From positions 744,001 to 808,000 of the forward strand of contig NZ_CP011253.3 in the NCBI RefSeq assembly GCF_000972785.3: DNA of 64,000 bases. The letters are read 5' to 3'. Both the position numbers and the translations under genes were made by a program. Numbering within the stretch: position 1 is the stretch's first letter; each line of letters begins with the position of its first letter. This DNA comes from Pandoraea oxalativorans. GTDB lineage: Bacteria > Pseudomonadota > Gammaproteobacteria > Burkholderiales > Burkholderiaceae. The notes under the pieces were generated by a model, which saw only the letters and a list, made by a program, of their open reading frames with translations, did not search any database and was not told the DNA's origin. Shown here one piece after another: positions 44,527 through 56,099 of the stretch.

Positions 44527-45912
44527 TTAGCGCGCTGCGCTGACCGGCACCGCCGTGGCCGCGTTTTTCTGACGCAGACGGTAGCCGACGGCCAGCACGA
44601 CCAGCCACACCGGGATCAGATACACGGAGATGCGCAGATCCGGGATCAGATACATCACGACCAGAATGCCTGCGAGGAACGCCAGACACAGGTAGTTCGT
44701 GAACGGGTAGCCGAGGCTCCTGAAAAACGTGGTCTCGCCAGCGCGTGCCTTGGCACGACGGAAAGCAAGATGGATCACGCTGATCATTGCCCAGTTGATG
44801 ATCAGGGCCGACACGACCAGGCCCATCAGCAGTTCGAACGCCTTGCCCGGCATGAAGTAGTTGATCACCACGCACACGGCCGTTGCGACTGCCGAGACGC
44901 CAAGGGCGGTCAGCGGAATACCGCGCGAGTTGACCTTGAGCAGCGCGCGCGGCGCATTGCCCTGACCGGCCAGACCGTACAGCATGCGGCTGTTGCAATA
45001 CACGCAACTGTTGTAGACGGACAGCGCAGCGGTCAACACCACGGCGTTGAGTACGTGCGCGACGAAGTTGCTGTTCAGTTCATGGAAGATCAGCACGAAC
45101 GGGCTACCGCCGGAGACCACCTTTTCCCACGGATACAGCGAGAGCAGCACGCCGAGTGCGCCGACGTAGAAAATCAGAATGCGGTAGATGACCTGATTGG
45201 TCGCGCGCGGAATGGTGCGCGACGGGTCGTCCGCTTCCGCCGCCGTAATGCCGACCAGCTCAAGCCCGCCGAACGAGAACATGATGACCGCCATCGCCAT
45301 GACGAGGCCCGACACGCCATTCGGGAAGAAGCCGCCGTGTTGCCACAGGTTGGCGACGCTCGCTTGCGGACCTGCATTGCCGGAGAAGAGCAGATAACCG
45401 CCGAAGCCGATCATGCCGACGATGGCGGCGACTTTGACGATGGAGAACCAGAACTCCATCTCGCCATACGACTTCACGCTGGAGAGGTTGATGGCGTTGA
45501 TGACGCCGAAACAAACGAGCGCCGAGACCCACGTGGGAATGCCGGGCCACCAGTACTGAACGTAGATCCCGACGGCGGAGAGTTCGGCCATCGAGACGAG
45601 GACGTAAAGCACCCAGTAATTCCAGCCGGAGACGAAGCCCGCGAACTGACCGCAATACTTGTTGGCGAAGTAGCTGAACGACCCGGCAACGGGTTCGTCC
45701 ACGACCATTTCACCGAGTTGGCGCATGATGAAAAACGCGACGACGCCCGCAATGGCGTAGCCCAGCAAGACTGAGGGGCCAGCGGTTTTGATGGTTTGAG
45801 CGATGCCGAGAAAGAGGCCGGTGCCGATCGCGCCACCGAGCGCGATCAATTGGATGTGACGATTCTTCAGGCCGCGGTGGAGCGAGCCATCTTTTGCTGC
45901 GTTGGCGGACAT
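44527..45912 (-). CDS. Amino acid permease (AroP/PheP/CycA-type)
   Basis: A 461-residue APC-family transporter with 12 membrane segments. The N-terminal LKNRHIQLIALGGAIGTGLFLG and the FSFGGLELVGITAAEADDPSRTIP motif define the aromatic amino acid/D-serine-type subfamily. Neighbours encode tyrosine aminotransferase and 4-hydroxyphenylpyruvate dioxygenase, so uptake of tyrosine or phenylalanine is the best inference; sequence alone does not separate AroP, PheP and CycA. Confidence 0.88.
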   Translation of the reverse strand: MSANAAKDGSLHRGLKNRHIQLIALGGAIGTGLFLGIAQTIKTAGPSVLLGYAIAGVVAFFIMRQLGEMVVDEPVAGSFSYFANKYCGQFAGFVSGWNYWVLYVLVSMAELSAVGIYVQYWWPGIPTWVSALVCFGVINAINLSSVKSYGEMEFWFSIVKVAAIVGMIGFGGYLLFSGNAGPQASVANLWQHGGFFPNGVSGLVMAMAVIMFSFGGLELVGITAAEADDPSRTIPRATNQVIYRILIFYVGALGVLLSLYPWEKVVSGGSPFVLIFHELNSNFVAHVLNAVVLTAALSVYNSCVYCNSRMLYGLAGQGNAPRALLKVNSRGIPLTALGVSAVATAVCVVINYFMPGKAFELLMGLVVSALIINWAMISVIHLAFRRAKARAGETTFFRSLGYPFTNYLCLAFLAGILVVMYLIPDLRISVYLIPVWLVVLAVGYRLRQKNAATAVPVSAAR

Positions 45913-46037
45913 GTCTGTTCCTTACCCTACCTTCGTATTCACGCGACGCGCTTCTCTGTTTTCATGCGGTGAGCACGAACCGGAAGCGTTGAGCCGCCAC
46001 GGCGCGGCGCTTATGGCGCCATCGCCGTGTCCTTTGG

Positions 46038-46061
46038 GATCGTCCGTGCGAGCGGACGATC
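46038..46061. promoter_or_regulatory. Inverted repeat between hppD and the permease gene
   Basis: GATCGTCCG (46038-46046) and CGGACGATC (46053-46061) form a perfect 9-bp stem around TGCGAG. The stem has no T-run on either strand, so it may be a weak terminator after hppD or an operator for the permease. Confidence 0.45.
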
Positions 46062-46076
46062 TTGTCTCCCCGGAAC

Positions 46077-47150
46077 TCAGACCTTGAGCGTGCCGCGCTC
46101 GATCTGGTCGCGCTCAAGCGATTCGAACAGCGCCTTGAAGTTGCCTTCGCCGAAGCCGTCGTCGCCTTCGCGCTGGATGAACTCGAAGAACACCGGGCCG
46201 AGCAGCGTCTTCGAGAAGATCTGCAACAGCAGACGCGGCTTGCCGTTCTCGGTCGTACCGTCGAGCAGAATGCCGCGCGCCTTCAGTTCGCCCACCGGCT
46301 GACCGTGACCCGGCAGACGGGTCTCGAGCGCATCGTAGTAGAAGTCGTTCGGCGCGGTCATGAGATCGACGCCTGCCATTTGCAGGTTGTCGATGACCTG
46401 AAGCAGGTTGTCGGTGAGGAAGGCGATGTGTTGAATGCCTTCACCGTTGAAGGCCATCAGGAATTCCTCGATCTGGCCGCTGCCCTTGGCCGATTCCTCG
46501 TTCAGGGGAATGCGGATTTTACCATCGGGGGCGGTCATCGCCTTGGAGGTCAGGCCGGTGTATTCGCCCGAAATGTCGAAGTAGCGAATCTCGCGGAAGT
46601 TGAACAGCTTCTCGTAGAAATTGGCCCAGTAAGCCATGCGGCCACGATAGACGTTGTGCGTGAGGTGATCGATCAGGCGCAGCCCGTGACCGACCGGGTG
46701 ACGGTCGACGCCTTCGATGTACTCGAAGTCGATGTCATAGATCGACTTGCCTTCTTCGAAGCGGTCGATCAGATACAGCGGCGCGCCGCCAATGCCCTTG
46801 ATTGCCGGCAGACGCAGTTCCATCGGACCGGTTTCGATCTCGACGGGCTGTGCGCCGAGTTCCAGCGCGCGGGCGTAGGCCTTGTGCGAGTCCTTCACGC
46901 GGAAGGCCATGCCGCAGGCGCTCGGGCCGTGCTCGGCGGCGAAGTAGGCCGCTTCGCTGTTCGGCTCGCGGTTCACGATGAAGTTGACCTCGCCCTGACG
47001 GTACAGCACCACGTCTTTCGAGCGGTGACGCGCCACGAGCGTGAAGCCCATCTGTTCGAAAATGGGTTCTAGGACGTTCGGCGTAGGCGAAGCGAATTCC
47101 ACGAATTCGAAGCCCATCAATTGCATCGGATTTTCAAACAGGTCGGCCAT
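46077..47150 (-). CDS. hppD: 4-hydroxyphenylpyruvate dioxygenase
   Basis: A 357-residue non-haem iron dioxygenase with the complete facial triad: H162 (DHLTHNV), H241 (GIQHIAF) and E323 ([10 protein letters not shown]), spaced as in the Pseudomonas enzyme. It converts 4-hydroxyphenylpyruvate to homogentisate in tyrosine breakdown. ATG 47150 begins [16 protein letters not shown]. It lies on the same strand as tyrB and the permease and is divergent from an Lrp/AsnC regulator. Homogentisate dioxygenase is not in the window. Confidence 0.96.
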   Translation of the reverse strand: MADLFENPMQLMGFEFVEFASPTPNVLEPIFEQMGFTLVARHRSKDVVLYRQGEVNFIVNREPNSEAAYFAAEHGPSACGMAFRVKDSHKAYARALELGAQPVEIETGPMELRLPAIKGIGGAPLYLIDRFEEGKSIYDIDFEYIEGVDRHPVGHGLRLIDHLTHNVYRGRMAYWANFYEKLFNFREIRYFDISGEYTGLTSKAMTAPDGKIRIPLNEESAKGSGQIEEFLMAFNGEGIQHIAFLTDNLLQVIDNLQMAGVDLMTAPNDFYYDALETRLPGHGQPVGELKARGILLDGTTENGKPRLLLQIFSKTLLGPVFFEFIQREGDDGFGEGNFKALFESLERDQIERGTLKV

Positions 47151-47474
47151 GATCGTCTCGGCTGGGTGAAGTGATTTGCAGGGATGACAGATTCGTTGGA
47201 CGCATGGGCCGGCCGGAGGTGACGTCCCGGCCAATACAGACGACTTCGGATCGTGCAACAAAATTGTGCTTTATCGACCGGTGGGTCGGGTAATCGCAAT
47301 CCGCGGGTTCCGTTCGTCGAAATCCTTGCTGTTGCAAGTGTTTCTCGCCCATTTTCGTCATTTCATCAGGGGCAGTGTAAGTGCGTCGGCGCAAAATAGG
47401 ATTTCGTAAATGCGCTAGGGAAACCCTAGGTTATGCACTAATATTTCGTAAATCGGCATTGATGGGAAATAAAA
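47151..47474. promoter_or_regulatory. hppD / Lrp divergent control region with repeated and palindromic sites
   Basis: Within this 324-base gap ATTTCGTAAAT occurs at 47401-47411 and again at 47443-47453, 42 bases (four helical turns) apart. Between them lies the perfect palindrome CTAGGG-AAA-CCCTAG (47415-47429). This cluster sits just before the Lrp-type gene and suits autoregulation and hppD control by an Lrp octamer. Confidence 0.55.
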
Positions 47475-47942
47475 ATGCAGAGCATTGAAATTGATCGGAT
47501 TGACGTACGCTTGTTGGGGATATTGCAGAGCCACGGACGGATTTCGAATCTCGAACTGGCCGAAGCGATCAAGCTTTCGCCCGCGCAGACGCTGCGGCGT
47601 CATCGGCGTCTCGAAGAAATGGGCGTGATCAAGGGCTACGACACCCGGCTCGACGCGCAACGGCTCGGCTTCAGCGTGGTCGCGTTCGTCCACGTGACGA
47701 TGGAGCGCGGCCATATCCGCGACCTGTCGAACTTCAAGGGACTGGTCGCGGAACTCGCGCAGATTCAGGAGTGCTTTTCCGTGACGGGCGACATCGACTA
47801 CGTGCTCAAAGTCGTGGCGCGCGATCTGAAGGCGCTGTCCGAGTTTCTGCTCGATACGCTGATGCGCATCCCCGGCGTGAGCGCGGTGAAGTCGAGCGTC
47901 TGTCTCGACGAGATCAAGTGCACGTCGGCCGTGCCGCTTTGA
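47475..47942 (+). CDS. Lrp/AsnC family transcriptional regulator
   Basis: A 155-residue regulator: N-terminal helix-turn-helix (ISNLELAEAIKLSPAQTLRRHRRLEEMGVI) and C-terminal RAM/AsnC ligand domain (VVAFVHVTMERG, CFSVTGDIDYVLKVVARDL). It is divergent from hppD, and the intergenic region carries repeated sites, so control of tyrosine catabolism is likely, with tyrosine or phenylalanine as effector by analogy. ATG 47475 has only a weak ribosome site. Confidence 0.92.
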   Translation: MQSIEIDRIDVRLLGILQSHGRISNLELAEAIKLSPAQTLRRHRRLEEMGVIKGYDTRLDAQRLGFSVVAFVHVTMERGHIRDLSNFKGLVAELAQIQECFSVTGDIDYVLKVVARDLKALSEFLLDTLMRIPGVSAVKSSVCLDEIKCTSAVPL

Positions 47943-48044
47943 TGGCGGCAATGCGTCCCGATCGGCGACGGCGCCCATTTCATGTCGTGGGAAACTCGCG
48001 AGGCGACACATCATGGTTGACAGCGTCCGAAAATCTGTGATTTC

Positions 48045-48140
48045 ATGTGCCACATGATCACCGCGCAATTCTCCCTCTCGCTACGACTACTAGCCCGCTC
48101 CACCGGGCTTGGTCCGTTGCTGCGCGCGTGCATCGTCTGA
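48045..48140 (+). CDS. Candidate leucine-rich leader peptide upstream of leuA
   Basis: A 31-residue ORF reads MCHMITAQFSLSLRLLARSTGLGPLLRACIV. It has seven leucines, including a tight run with three CTA codons (SLSLRLLA), a codon that is rare in this GC-rich sequence. It ends 134 bases before the leuA start, a typical attenuator-leader spacing. An in-frame ATG at 48054 would give a 28-residue version. A hairpin lies at 48181-48212. Ribosome stalling at leucine codons in low leucine is the inferred mechanism; no T-run terminator was found. Confidence 0.55.
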   Translation: MCHMITAQFSLSLRLLARSTGLGPLLRACIV

Positions 48141-48180
48141 ATTCCTCACTGAAGCACCGCTGATTTTCCCCAGTTACGCC

Positions 48181-49987
<1,807 letters not shown>

Positions 49988-50148
49988 GCAGCGAACGCTA
50001 AGGAATGACAGGAAGGACTGAAGGAGACATTGGGCAGAAGCGTCCCGTCCCGCACTGATCGTGCGGGCGGGACATCGGGAGCGGCGCGGCGGAACTTACC
50101 GGTGAGCGCACGCACTCCCGGCCCGAGAACATCGGTGGTGATGCCGTA

Positions 50149-51351
50149 TTACACCGCTTCGATGGCGATAGCGATGCCCTGGCCGACCCCAATGCACATC
50201 GTACACAGCGCAAAGCGACCACCCGTACGCCGCAGCTGATACATCGCCGTCGTCACCAGACGTGCGCCGCTCATGCCGAGCGGATGGCCCAACGCAATGG
50301 CGCCACCGTTCGGATTGACGCGCAGATCGTCGTCGGCCACGCCGAGTTGGCGCAACACGGCCAGGCCCTGGCTCGCAAACGCTTCGTTAAGTTCGATGAC
50401 GTCGAACTGATCGAGCGACATACCGAGCCGCGCGAGCAGTTTTTGCGTTGCGGGAGCCGGACCGATGCCCATGATGCGCGGTGCTACACCTGCCGTCGCC
50501 ATGCCCAACACACGGGCACGCGGCGTCAGGCCATAGCGCGCCGCACTCGCCTCGTCTGCCAGCAGCAGAGCGCAGGCGCCGTCGTTGACGCCAGAAGCGT
50601 TACCGGCGGTCACGGTGCCATCAGGGCGTACCACGCCCTTAAGTCTGGCGAGCGCTTCCATGCTCGTCGCACGCGGATGTTCGTCGCGATCCACGAGGAT
50701 CGCTTCGCCCTTCTTCTGGGCAATGGACACCGGTGTGATTTCCTCGGCCAGCGTGCCGTTTGCCTGAGCGCGCGCCGCCTTCTCCTGCGAGCGCACGGCA
50801 AAGCGATCCTGATCTTCGCGGCTGATGCCGAAATCGGTCGCCACGTTCTCGCCCGTCTCGGGCATCGAATCCACCCCGTACTGCGCCTTCATGAGCGGAT
50901 TGACGAAACGCCAGCCGATGGTCGTGTCGTACATCTCCGCCTGACGCGAAAACGCGCTGGCTGCCTTGCCCATCACGAACGGCGCACGGCTCATGCTTTC
51001 CACGCCGCCCGCAATCATCAGACCCGCTTCGCCTGCCTTGATGGCGCGCGCGGCGGTGCCGATGGCGTCCATGCCCGAGCCGCACAGACGGTTGATCGTG
51101 GCACCCGGCACGTCCTGCGGCAGGCCCGCGAGCAGCGCCGACATGCGCGCCACGTTGCGGTTATCTTCGCCGGCCTGATTGGCGCAGCCGTAGATCACGT
51201 CGGCGACTTGCGTCCAGTCGACGTTCGCGTTGCGCGCCATGAGCGCCTTGAGGGGGATCGCGCCGAGATCGTCGGCGCGCACCGACGACAGTGCGCCGCC
51301 GTAGCGGCCGATAGGGGTGCGAATCGCGTCGCAGATGAAGACTTCACTCAT
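50149..51351 (-). CDS. pcaF: 3-oxoadipyl-CoA thiolase (beta-ketoadipate pathway)
   Basis: A 400-residue thiolase: C90 nucleophile in [29 protein letters not shown] histidine and [12 protein letters not shown]-terminal cysteine. [30 protein letters not shown] is the characteristic PcaF start. It cleaves 3-oxoadipyl-CoA to succinyl-CoA and acetyl-CoA. It is third in the leftward pcaIJF operon, 128 bases after pcaJ, controlled by the divergent IclR regulator. Confidence 0.94.
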   Translation of the reverse strand: MSEVFICDAIRTPIGRYGGALSSVRADDLGAIPLKALMARNANVDWTQVADVIYGCANQAGEDNRNVARMSALLAGLPQDVPGATINRLCGSGMDAIGTAARAIKAGEAGLMIAGGVESMSRAPFVMGKAASAFSRQAEMYDTTIGWRFVNPLMKAQYGVDSMPETGENVATDFGISREDQDRFAVRSQEKAARAQANGTLAEEITPVSIAQKKGEAILVDRDEHPRATSMEALARLKGVVRPDGTVTAGNASGVNDGACALLLADEASAARYGLTPRARVLGMATAGVAPRIMGIGPAPATQKLLARLGMSLDQFDVIELNEAFASQGLAVLRQLGVADDDLRVNPNGGAIALGHPLGMSGARLVTTAMYQLRRTGGRFALCTMCIGVGQGIAIAIEAV

Positions 51352-51479
51352 TTGACTACCTCACCGAATGGATGGAACGTGTGACGTGGGGCTGGCCGGA
51401 CACGGCAGGGGGCGCGCTCACGTCAAAAAAATCGCCGGTCACATCATGGGATGTCCCGGCGAAGGTGTCTTGCGCAGTG

Positions 51480-52130
51480 TCAGGCAACGGCCGGTGAGGG
51501 CAACAGCGTCACACCGGTCAGGCGTTGTAGTTCGTCGAACGCGAGGCCCTCGACCATATCGACGACGCGCAGCCCTTCGGGCGTCACGTCGATGACCGCC
51601 AGGTCGGTGTAGATGCGCGTGACGCAACCCACGCCGGTGAGCGGATACGTGCATTGCTCGACGATCTTGCTCTCGCCCTGCTTGGTCTGGTGTTCCATCA
51701 TCACGAACACCTGCTTCGCGCCGCTCGCGAGGTCCATCGCGCCGCCCACGGCCGGAATCGCATCGGGCGCGCCCGTGTGCCAGTTGGCGAGGTCGCCGGT
51801 CTTCGAAACCTGGAACGCGCCCAGCACGCAGAAGTCGAGGTGGCCACCGCGCATCATCGCGAACGAGTCGGCGTGATGGAAGTACGCACCGCCCGGCTTC
51901 AGGGTGACGGGTTGTTTGCCAGCGTTGATGAGGTCTTCGTCCTCTTCGCCCTTGGCGGGGGCCGGGCCCATGCCGATCACGCCGTTCTCGCTTTGGAGAA
52001 TGATTTCCTTCTCGGCGGGCAGGTGATTGGCCACTGCCGTGGGCAGGCCGATGCCGAGGTTCACATAAGCGCCGTCGGGAATATCCTGGGCGACGCGGGC
52101 GGCCATCTGGTCGCGGGTCAGTCGGTTCAT
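51480..52130 (-). CDS. pcaJ: 3-oxoadipate CoA-transferase, beta subunit
   Basis: A 216-residue class I CoA-transferase beta subunit: GIGLPTAVANHLP and the catalytic glutamate E48 in LQSENGVIGMGP, which forms the CoA thioester. It forms a heteromer with PcaI and transfers CoA from succinyl-CoA to 3-oxoadipate. ATG 52130 is preceded by GGAGCAAGAC and follows the pcaI stop by 24 bases. Confidence 0.94.
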   Translation of the reverse strand: MNRLTRDQMAARVAQDIPDGAYVNLGIGLPTAVANHLPAEKEIILQSENGVIGMGPAPAKGEEDEDLINAGKQPVTLKPGGAYFHHADSFAMMRGGHLDFCVLGAFQVSKTGDLANWHTGAPDAIPAVGGAMDLASGAKQVFVMMEHQTKQGESKIVEQCTYPLTGVGCVTRIYTDLAVIDVTPEGLRVVDMVEGLAFDELQRLTGVTLLPSPAVA

Positions 52131-52154
52131 GTCTTGCTCCGGTTCAGATGGGGA

Positions 52155-52829
52155 TCAGGCGGCGGTGGACGGTACGGCGACCACACGCTGCACGAAGATG
52201 CCGGGCGTGACCACGGCTTCCGGATCCAGCGCGCCGAGTTCGACGACTTCGCTCACCTGAACGATGGCGCACTTCGCCGCCGTGGCCATGATCGGACCGA
52301 AGTTGCGGGCGGTCTTGCGATACACGAGGTTGCCCCAGCGGTCGCCCTTGAGCGCCTTGATAAGCGCGAAATCGGCGTGGATGGGCGATTCGAGCACGTA
52401 CGACTTGCCGTCGATCACACGCGTTTCCTTGCCTTCGGCAAGCAGCGTGCCGTAGCCGGTCGGTGTGAAGAACCCGCCGATGCCCGCGCCTGCGGCACGA
52501 ATGCGCTCGGCCAGGTTGCCTTGCGGCACCAGTTCCAGTTCGATCTTGCCAGCGCGGTAAAGGCCGTCGAACACCTGCGAGTCGGTCTGACGCGGGAACG
52601 AGCAAATGATCTTGCGCACGCGCCCCGCCTTGAGCAGGGCGGCGAGACCCGTTTCGCCGTTGCCGGCGTTGTTGTTGACGATGGTCAGGTCGCGGGCGCC
52701 TTGTTCGATCAGCGCGTCGATGAGCGCCGAGGGCATCCCGGCGTTGCCGAAGCCGCCAATCATGATCGTCGCGCCGTCGTGGACGTCCGCGACAGCGCTG
52801 GCGAGCGAGTCGTAAATCTTGTTGATCAC
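52155..52829 (-). CDS. pcaI: 3-oxoadipate CoA-transferase, alpha subunit
   Basis: A 224-residue alpha subunit: MINKIYDSLASAVADVHDGATIMIGGFGNAGMP carries the glycine-rich CoA-binding loop of class I transferases. The second GTG of the cluster (52829) follows AGGAGG at 5-base spacing and is the correct start. It heads the pcaIJF operon, divergent from the IclR gene across a large palindrome. Confidence 0.94.
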   Translation of the reverse strand: MINKIYDSLASAVADVHDGATIMIGGFGNAGMPSALIDALIEQGARDLTIVNNNAGNGETGLAALLKAGRVRKIICSFPRQTDSQVFDGLYRAGKIELELVPQGNLAERIRAAGAGIGGFFTPTGYGTLLAEGKETRVIDGKSYVLESPIHADFALIKALKGDRWGNLVYRKTARNFGPIMATAAKCAIVQVSEVVELGALDPEAVVTPGIFVQRVVAVPSTAA

Positions 52830-52961
52830 ACGTGCCTCCTGGGCATTTCCGTCAATTCGCAAATCCACATTCCAACCGGATGAACGCGCTAAGGCAATCG
52901 CGTTTGCGGCGGCTGTCTCCGGGCGATGACGTCTTGTGCGGCGGCATCGTCTGGCGCATAA

Positions 52962-52997
52962 TGTTCTTATAGCGAACAAATATTCGCTATAAGAACA
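52962..52997. promoter_or_regulatory. Large palindromic operator between pcaI and the IclR gene
   Basis: TGTTCTTATAGCGAA (52962-52976) and TTCGCTATAAGAACA (52983-52997) form perfect 15-bp arms around CAAATA. Each arm itself is nearly palindromic (GTTC...GAAC). It is AT-rich within the 376-base divergent region and fits the IclR/PcaR operator type. Confidence 0.75.
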
Positions 52998-53205
52998 GCG
53001 TAAGCCTTCCGTCGTTGGCCGTCAAGCGAGGGGCTGCCCGGAGTCTTTGCGATGCGCACGGCGTGAGACGGTCCTGAGAAGGACGGAAGCGAGACGGAAG
53101 CAAGATGGAAGCAGGGGACGAATGCGCACGGTAGAACCGGCGGCGCAAATCCATTACGCTTGCCGTTCACGCAAAGCTCAACTTTCTCCGACTTTCACCG
53201 ACCCA

Positions 53206-54006
53206 ATGACCCCAGCGACGAACGACACCCCCGATGCGACCGACAAGAAGCCGGGCGACTCCTATGTACAGTCGTTTGCACGCGGGCTGGCCGTGGTCAA
53301 GGCGTTCAACGCGACGCGCCCGGCGCAGACGCTCTCCGAAGTGGCGCAGGCGTCCGGTCTCACGCGGGCCGGGGCGCGCCGCATTCTGCTTACGCTCGAA
53401 GCACTGGGTTATGTGCGCAGCGAAGGGCGTTTGTTTCGTCTGACGCCGCGCATTCTCGATCTCGGCTTTTCGTATCTGACGTCGATGCCGCTGTGGAATC
53501 TGGCCGAGCCGTTCATGGAGGCGCTGGTCCAGGAGGTGCAGGAAAGTAGCTCCGCGTCGGTGCTCGACGGCGACGATATCGTCTACGTGCTGCGGGTGCC
53601 GGTGCGCAAGGTGATGTCGATCAATCTCTCGATCGGCAGCCGCCTGCCAGCGTGGTGCACATCAATGGGCCGCGTGATGCTGTCTGCTTTGCCGGACGAC
53701 GAACTCGACGCCATCCTGCGTCGCGCCGACCTGCGCCAGCACACCCGACGCACCGTCACCGACATCGACACGCTGCGCACGCGAATTCTCGATGTGCGCG
53801 CAAAGGGCTGGGCGCTCGTCGACCAGGAACTGGAAGAGGGGCTGATCTCGATTGCTGCGCCGATCCGCAATCGCGGCGGGCAGGTGATCGCCGCTATGAA
53901 CGTCAGCGGTCAGGCGAACCGGACGTCGGCCGCCGAGATGGAAACGAAATTCCTCGCACCGCTGCAACGGGCCGCGCAGAAGATCTCTCAGATGGTGGTG
54001 GTGTAA
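53206..54006 (+). CDS. pcaR: IclR family regulator of the pca genes (PcaR/PcaU type)
   Basis: A 266-residue IclR regulator. The winged HTH (SEVAQASGLTRAGARRILLTLEALGYV) occupies about 30-85, and the effector domain follows. DSYVQSFARGLAVVKAFN at the start and QVIAAMNVSGQANRTSA at the end are typical of Pca-type IclR regulators. Divergent from pcaIJF, so it is probably the beta-ketoadipate-responsive activator. ATG 53206 was chosen; the frame is open to 53047 but the extra part is low complexity. Confidence 0.85.
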   Translation: MTPATNDTPDATDKKPGDSYVQSFARGLAVVKAFNATRPAQTLSEVAQASGLTRAGARRILLTLEALGYVRSEGRLFRLTPRILDLGFSYLTSMPLWNLAEPFMEALVQEVQESSSASVLDGDDIVYVLRVPVRKVMSINLSIGSRLPAWCTSMGRVMLSALPDDELDAILRRADLRQHTRRTVTDIDTLRTRILDVRAKGWALVDQELEEGLISIAAPIRNRGGQVIAAMNVSGQANRTSAAEMETKFLAPLQRAAQKISQMVVV

Positions 54007-54046
54007 CGCTGATGAACGATTAGACACGGCGAACGTCGTCGCAAGC

Positions 54047-54078
54047 AAAGGGGGCACCCGTTTACGGATGCCCCCTTT
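54047..54078. terminator. Bidirectional terminator
   Basis: AAAGGGGGCA (54047-54056) and TGCCCCCTTT (54069-54078) with an inner CCG/CGG stem. It sits between the convergent regulator and the DUF2783 gene. Confidence 0.8.
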
Positions 54079-54105
54079 GCATTAACGCAGCCGAATGGCT
54101 GACGC

Positions 54106-54315
54106 TCAGTGCGCTGCGTTGCCGAGCGCCCCGGCGCGCGCAAGACGAATCGCCGAGAGCAGCGTGTCGTGATCGCCGACCTGATCGGCGAGCAGCAGAA
54201 TCAATTGCGCGTTCGCCGCCTGACTTTGCGCTTCGTCGAGATCGCGATGCATGTCGATGAGCGCTTCGTAGAAGTCGTCGGGACGCGTCAGTCGCGGTTG
54301 AGTATCGAGTGCCAT
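54106..54315 (-). CDS. DUF2783 small protein
   Basis: A 69-residue helical protein: FYEALIDMHRDLDEAQSQAANAQLILLLADQVGDHDTLLSAIRLAR, the DUF2783 signature. Members are encoded next to FAD-dependent aromatic monooxygenases and MBL-fold hydrolases, as here (51 bases after the monooxygenase). No enzymatic motif is seen, so a subunit or stability factor of the monooxygenase is likely. Confidence 0.85.
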   Translation of the reverse strand: MALDTQPRLTRPDDFYEALIDMHRDLDEAQSQAANAQLILLLADQVGDHDTLLSAIRLARAGALGNAAH

Positions 54316-54365
54316 GAAGTGCCTCCTGCCTGCTTGACTTGTGTCGTCGGATTGACGTTATGCAC

Positions 54366-56099
54366 TCACGCTGCGCATTGCAGCGGCGCGACTTCCGGTG
54401 CGGTGCGTCCCAGCGCGCGTTCGCGTGCGGCGGCGATGGCCGTCGCGTCGACCGAACGCCAGCGCGCGCACACGTGCTGGTCGGGACGAATCAGATACAC
54501 CGTGCCGGGCGCGGCGTCGTAACGCTGTGCGGCAAGGCCTTGCGTGTCGTGCCAGATGCTGTGCGTGTCGTGGGTATCGCATGCCGCTTCGAGATCCGGC
54601 GTGACGAACACCGGTATCACTGGCACGCTCTCCGACGCGAGGGCTTCGAGCGCGGCGAGCGACGCCGCATCGAGCGACGAAGGCGCACCGAACACGAGCG
54701 CGACGAAACGTCCGCCCAGACGCGGCAGCAGCCAGCCCTCCTGACGATGCCGCGCGAGCGGCGCATCGACACAAGCGGCGCCCGGTGTCATGCGTCCGGC
54801 GAAGGCGTCGGTCTGTGCGGTGTTCAGCGTCGATTCGTGCAACACGGCGGGCACGGACAGACGTCCGCTATTGACCAGTTGACGCGCAAACGCATGATCG
54901 CGGGCGAGCGTCAGCACGGCGTCGCGGAACACGCGCGACACGGGGCTCTTCGGCGTAATGAAATCGGTGGAGCGCGTGGAGTTGCGGATGTTCTCGTCGG
55001 CGGCGTACTCACGCTCGCGAGCGTACGTGTCGAGCAGCGTGTCGGGTGCATGACCGGCCAGCACCAGCGCGAGCTTCCACGCGAGGTTCTCGGCGTCCTG
55101 CACACCGCTATTGGCCCCGCGCGCGCCGAACGGCGACACGCCGTGCGCGGAGTCGCCTGCGAACAGCACGTGAGCGTGACGGAAGTCGTCCATGCGCAGA
55201 CACGAGAACGTATAGACGCTGACCCATTCCAGCGTGAACTTCGCATCGGGGCCGAGCAACGCCTGCACGCGCGGGATGACGCGCTCGGGGGCTTTCTCTG
55301 CGACCGGGTCGGCGTCCCATCCCAACTGGAAATCGATGCGCCAGACGTCGTCCGGCTGACGATGCAGCAACACCGACTGATTCGGGTGGAACGGCGGATC
55401 GAACCAGAACCAGCGCTCGGCGGGGAAGTCCGCCGTCATCTTCACGTCGGCAATCAGGAAGCGGTCCTTGAACGTGCGTCCGTGGCTGTCGACGCCGATC
55501 AGCTTGCGCACGGGGCTGCGCGAGCCGTCCGCCGCAACGACGTAGCGCGCAGTCGTCTGGTACTCGCCGTCCGGCGTCTCGACCGTGAGCGTGACGCTCG
55601 CGTCCGCCGAGCCGGGCGTGCCCTGCTGCGTGAGACCGACGACCTTGTTCTTCCAGCGAATCTCGATGTTCGGCAGTTCGCGTGCGCGCTCGAACAGATA
55701 GCCTTCGACGTAATACTGCTGAAGGTTGATGAAGGCCGGACGATGATGGCCTGCTTCGGGCAACAGATCGAAGTTGTAGACCTCCTGATCGCGCAGGAAT
55801 ACCCGGCCCACGTTCCAGCGCACGCCTTTTTCCACCATCCGCTCGCCGCAACCCAGACGGTCGAAGATATCGAGCGTGCGCTTGGCGAAGCAGATGGCGC
55901 GCGAGCCGTTCGAGAGCGTGCAATCGTCGTCGAGCACGATCACGGACACACCCTGCTGCGCGAGGTCGATGGCGGTGGCGAGGCCGACGGGACCTGCACC
56001 GACTACGATGACGGGATGCGTGACGGGGTCGGCGTGCGCGTTTTGTTCGGCGCACGACCGGTATTCGAACGTCAGGCGCTGGTAATCGATGCTGCTCAT
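54366..56099 (-). CDS. FAD-dependent aromatic monooxygenase (PheA/TfdB, MhpA-like)
   Basis: A 577-residue flavoprotein monooxygenase of the single-component p-hydroxybenzoate hydroxylase class: GAGPVG (34-39), DG motif in VAADGSRSPVR, and the FAGDSAHGVSPFGARGANSGVQDAENL segment with the GD site. The C-terminal thioredoxin-like domain fits the phenol/3-hydroxyphenylpropionate group. It would hydroxylate a phenolic substrate with NAD(P)H and O2. ATG 56099 (MSSIDYQRLTF) is preferred over 56126. It lies in an operon with a DUF2783 gene and an MBL-fold gene, divergent from two IclR regulators. Confidence 0.9.
   Translation of the reverse strand: MSSIDYQRLTFEYRSCAEQNAHADPVTHPVIVVGAGPVGLATAIDLAQQGVSVIVLDDDCTLSNGSRAICFAKRTLDIFDRLGCGERMVEKGVRWNVGRVFLRDQEVYNFDLLPEAGHHRPAFINLQQYYVEGYLFERARELPNIEIRWKNKVVGLTQQGTPGSADASVTLTVETPDGEYQTTARYVVAADGSRSPVRKLIGVDSHGRTFKDRFLIADVKMTADFPAERWFWFDPPFHPNQSVLLHRQPDDVWRIDFQLGWDADPVAEKAPERVIPRVQALLGPDAKFTLEWVSVYTFSCLRMDDFRHAHVLFAGDSAHGVSPFGARGANSGVQDAENLAWKLALVLAGHAPDTLLDTYAREREYAADENIRNSTRSTDFITPKSPVSRVFRDAVLTLARDHAFARQLVNSGRLSVPAVLHESTLNTAQTDAFAGRMTPGAACVDAPLARHRQEGWLLPRLGGRFVALVFGAPSSLDAASLAALEALASESVPVIPVFVTPDLEAACDTHDTHSIWHDTQGLAAQRYDAAPGTVYLIRPDQHVCARWRSVDATAIAAARERALGRTAPEVAPLQCAA

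Noticed and set aside
46038..46061. hppD-downstream hairpin as a rho-independent terminator
   Set aside because: The stem is perfect, but neither strand has a T-run directly after it, so I call it an inverted repeat only.
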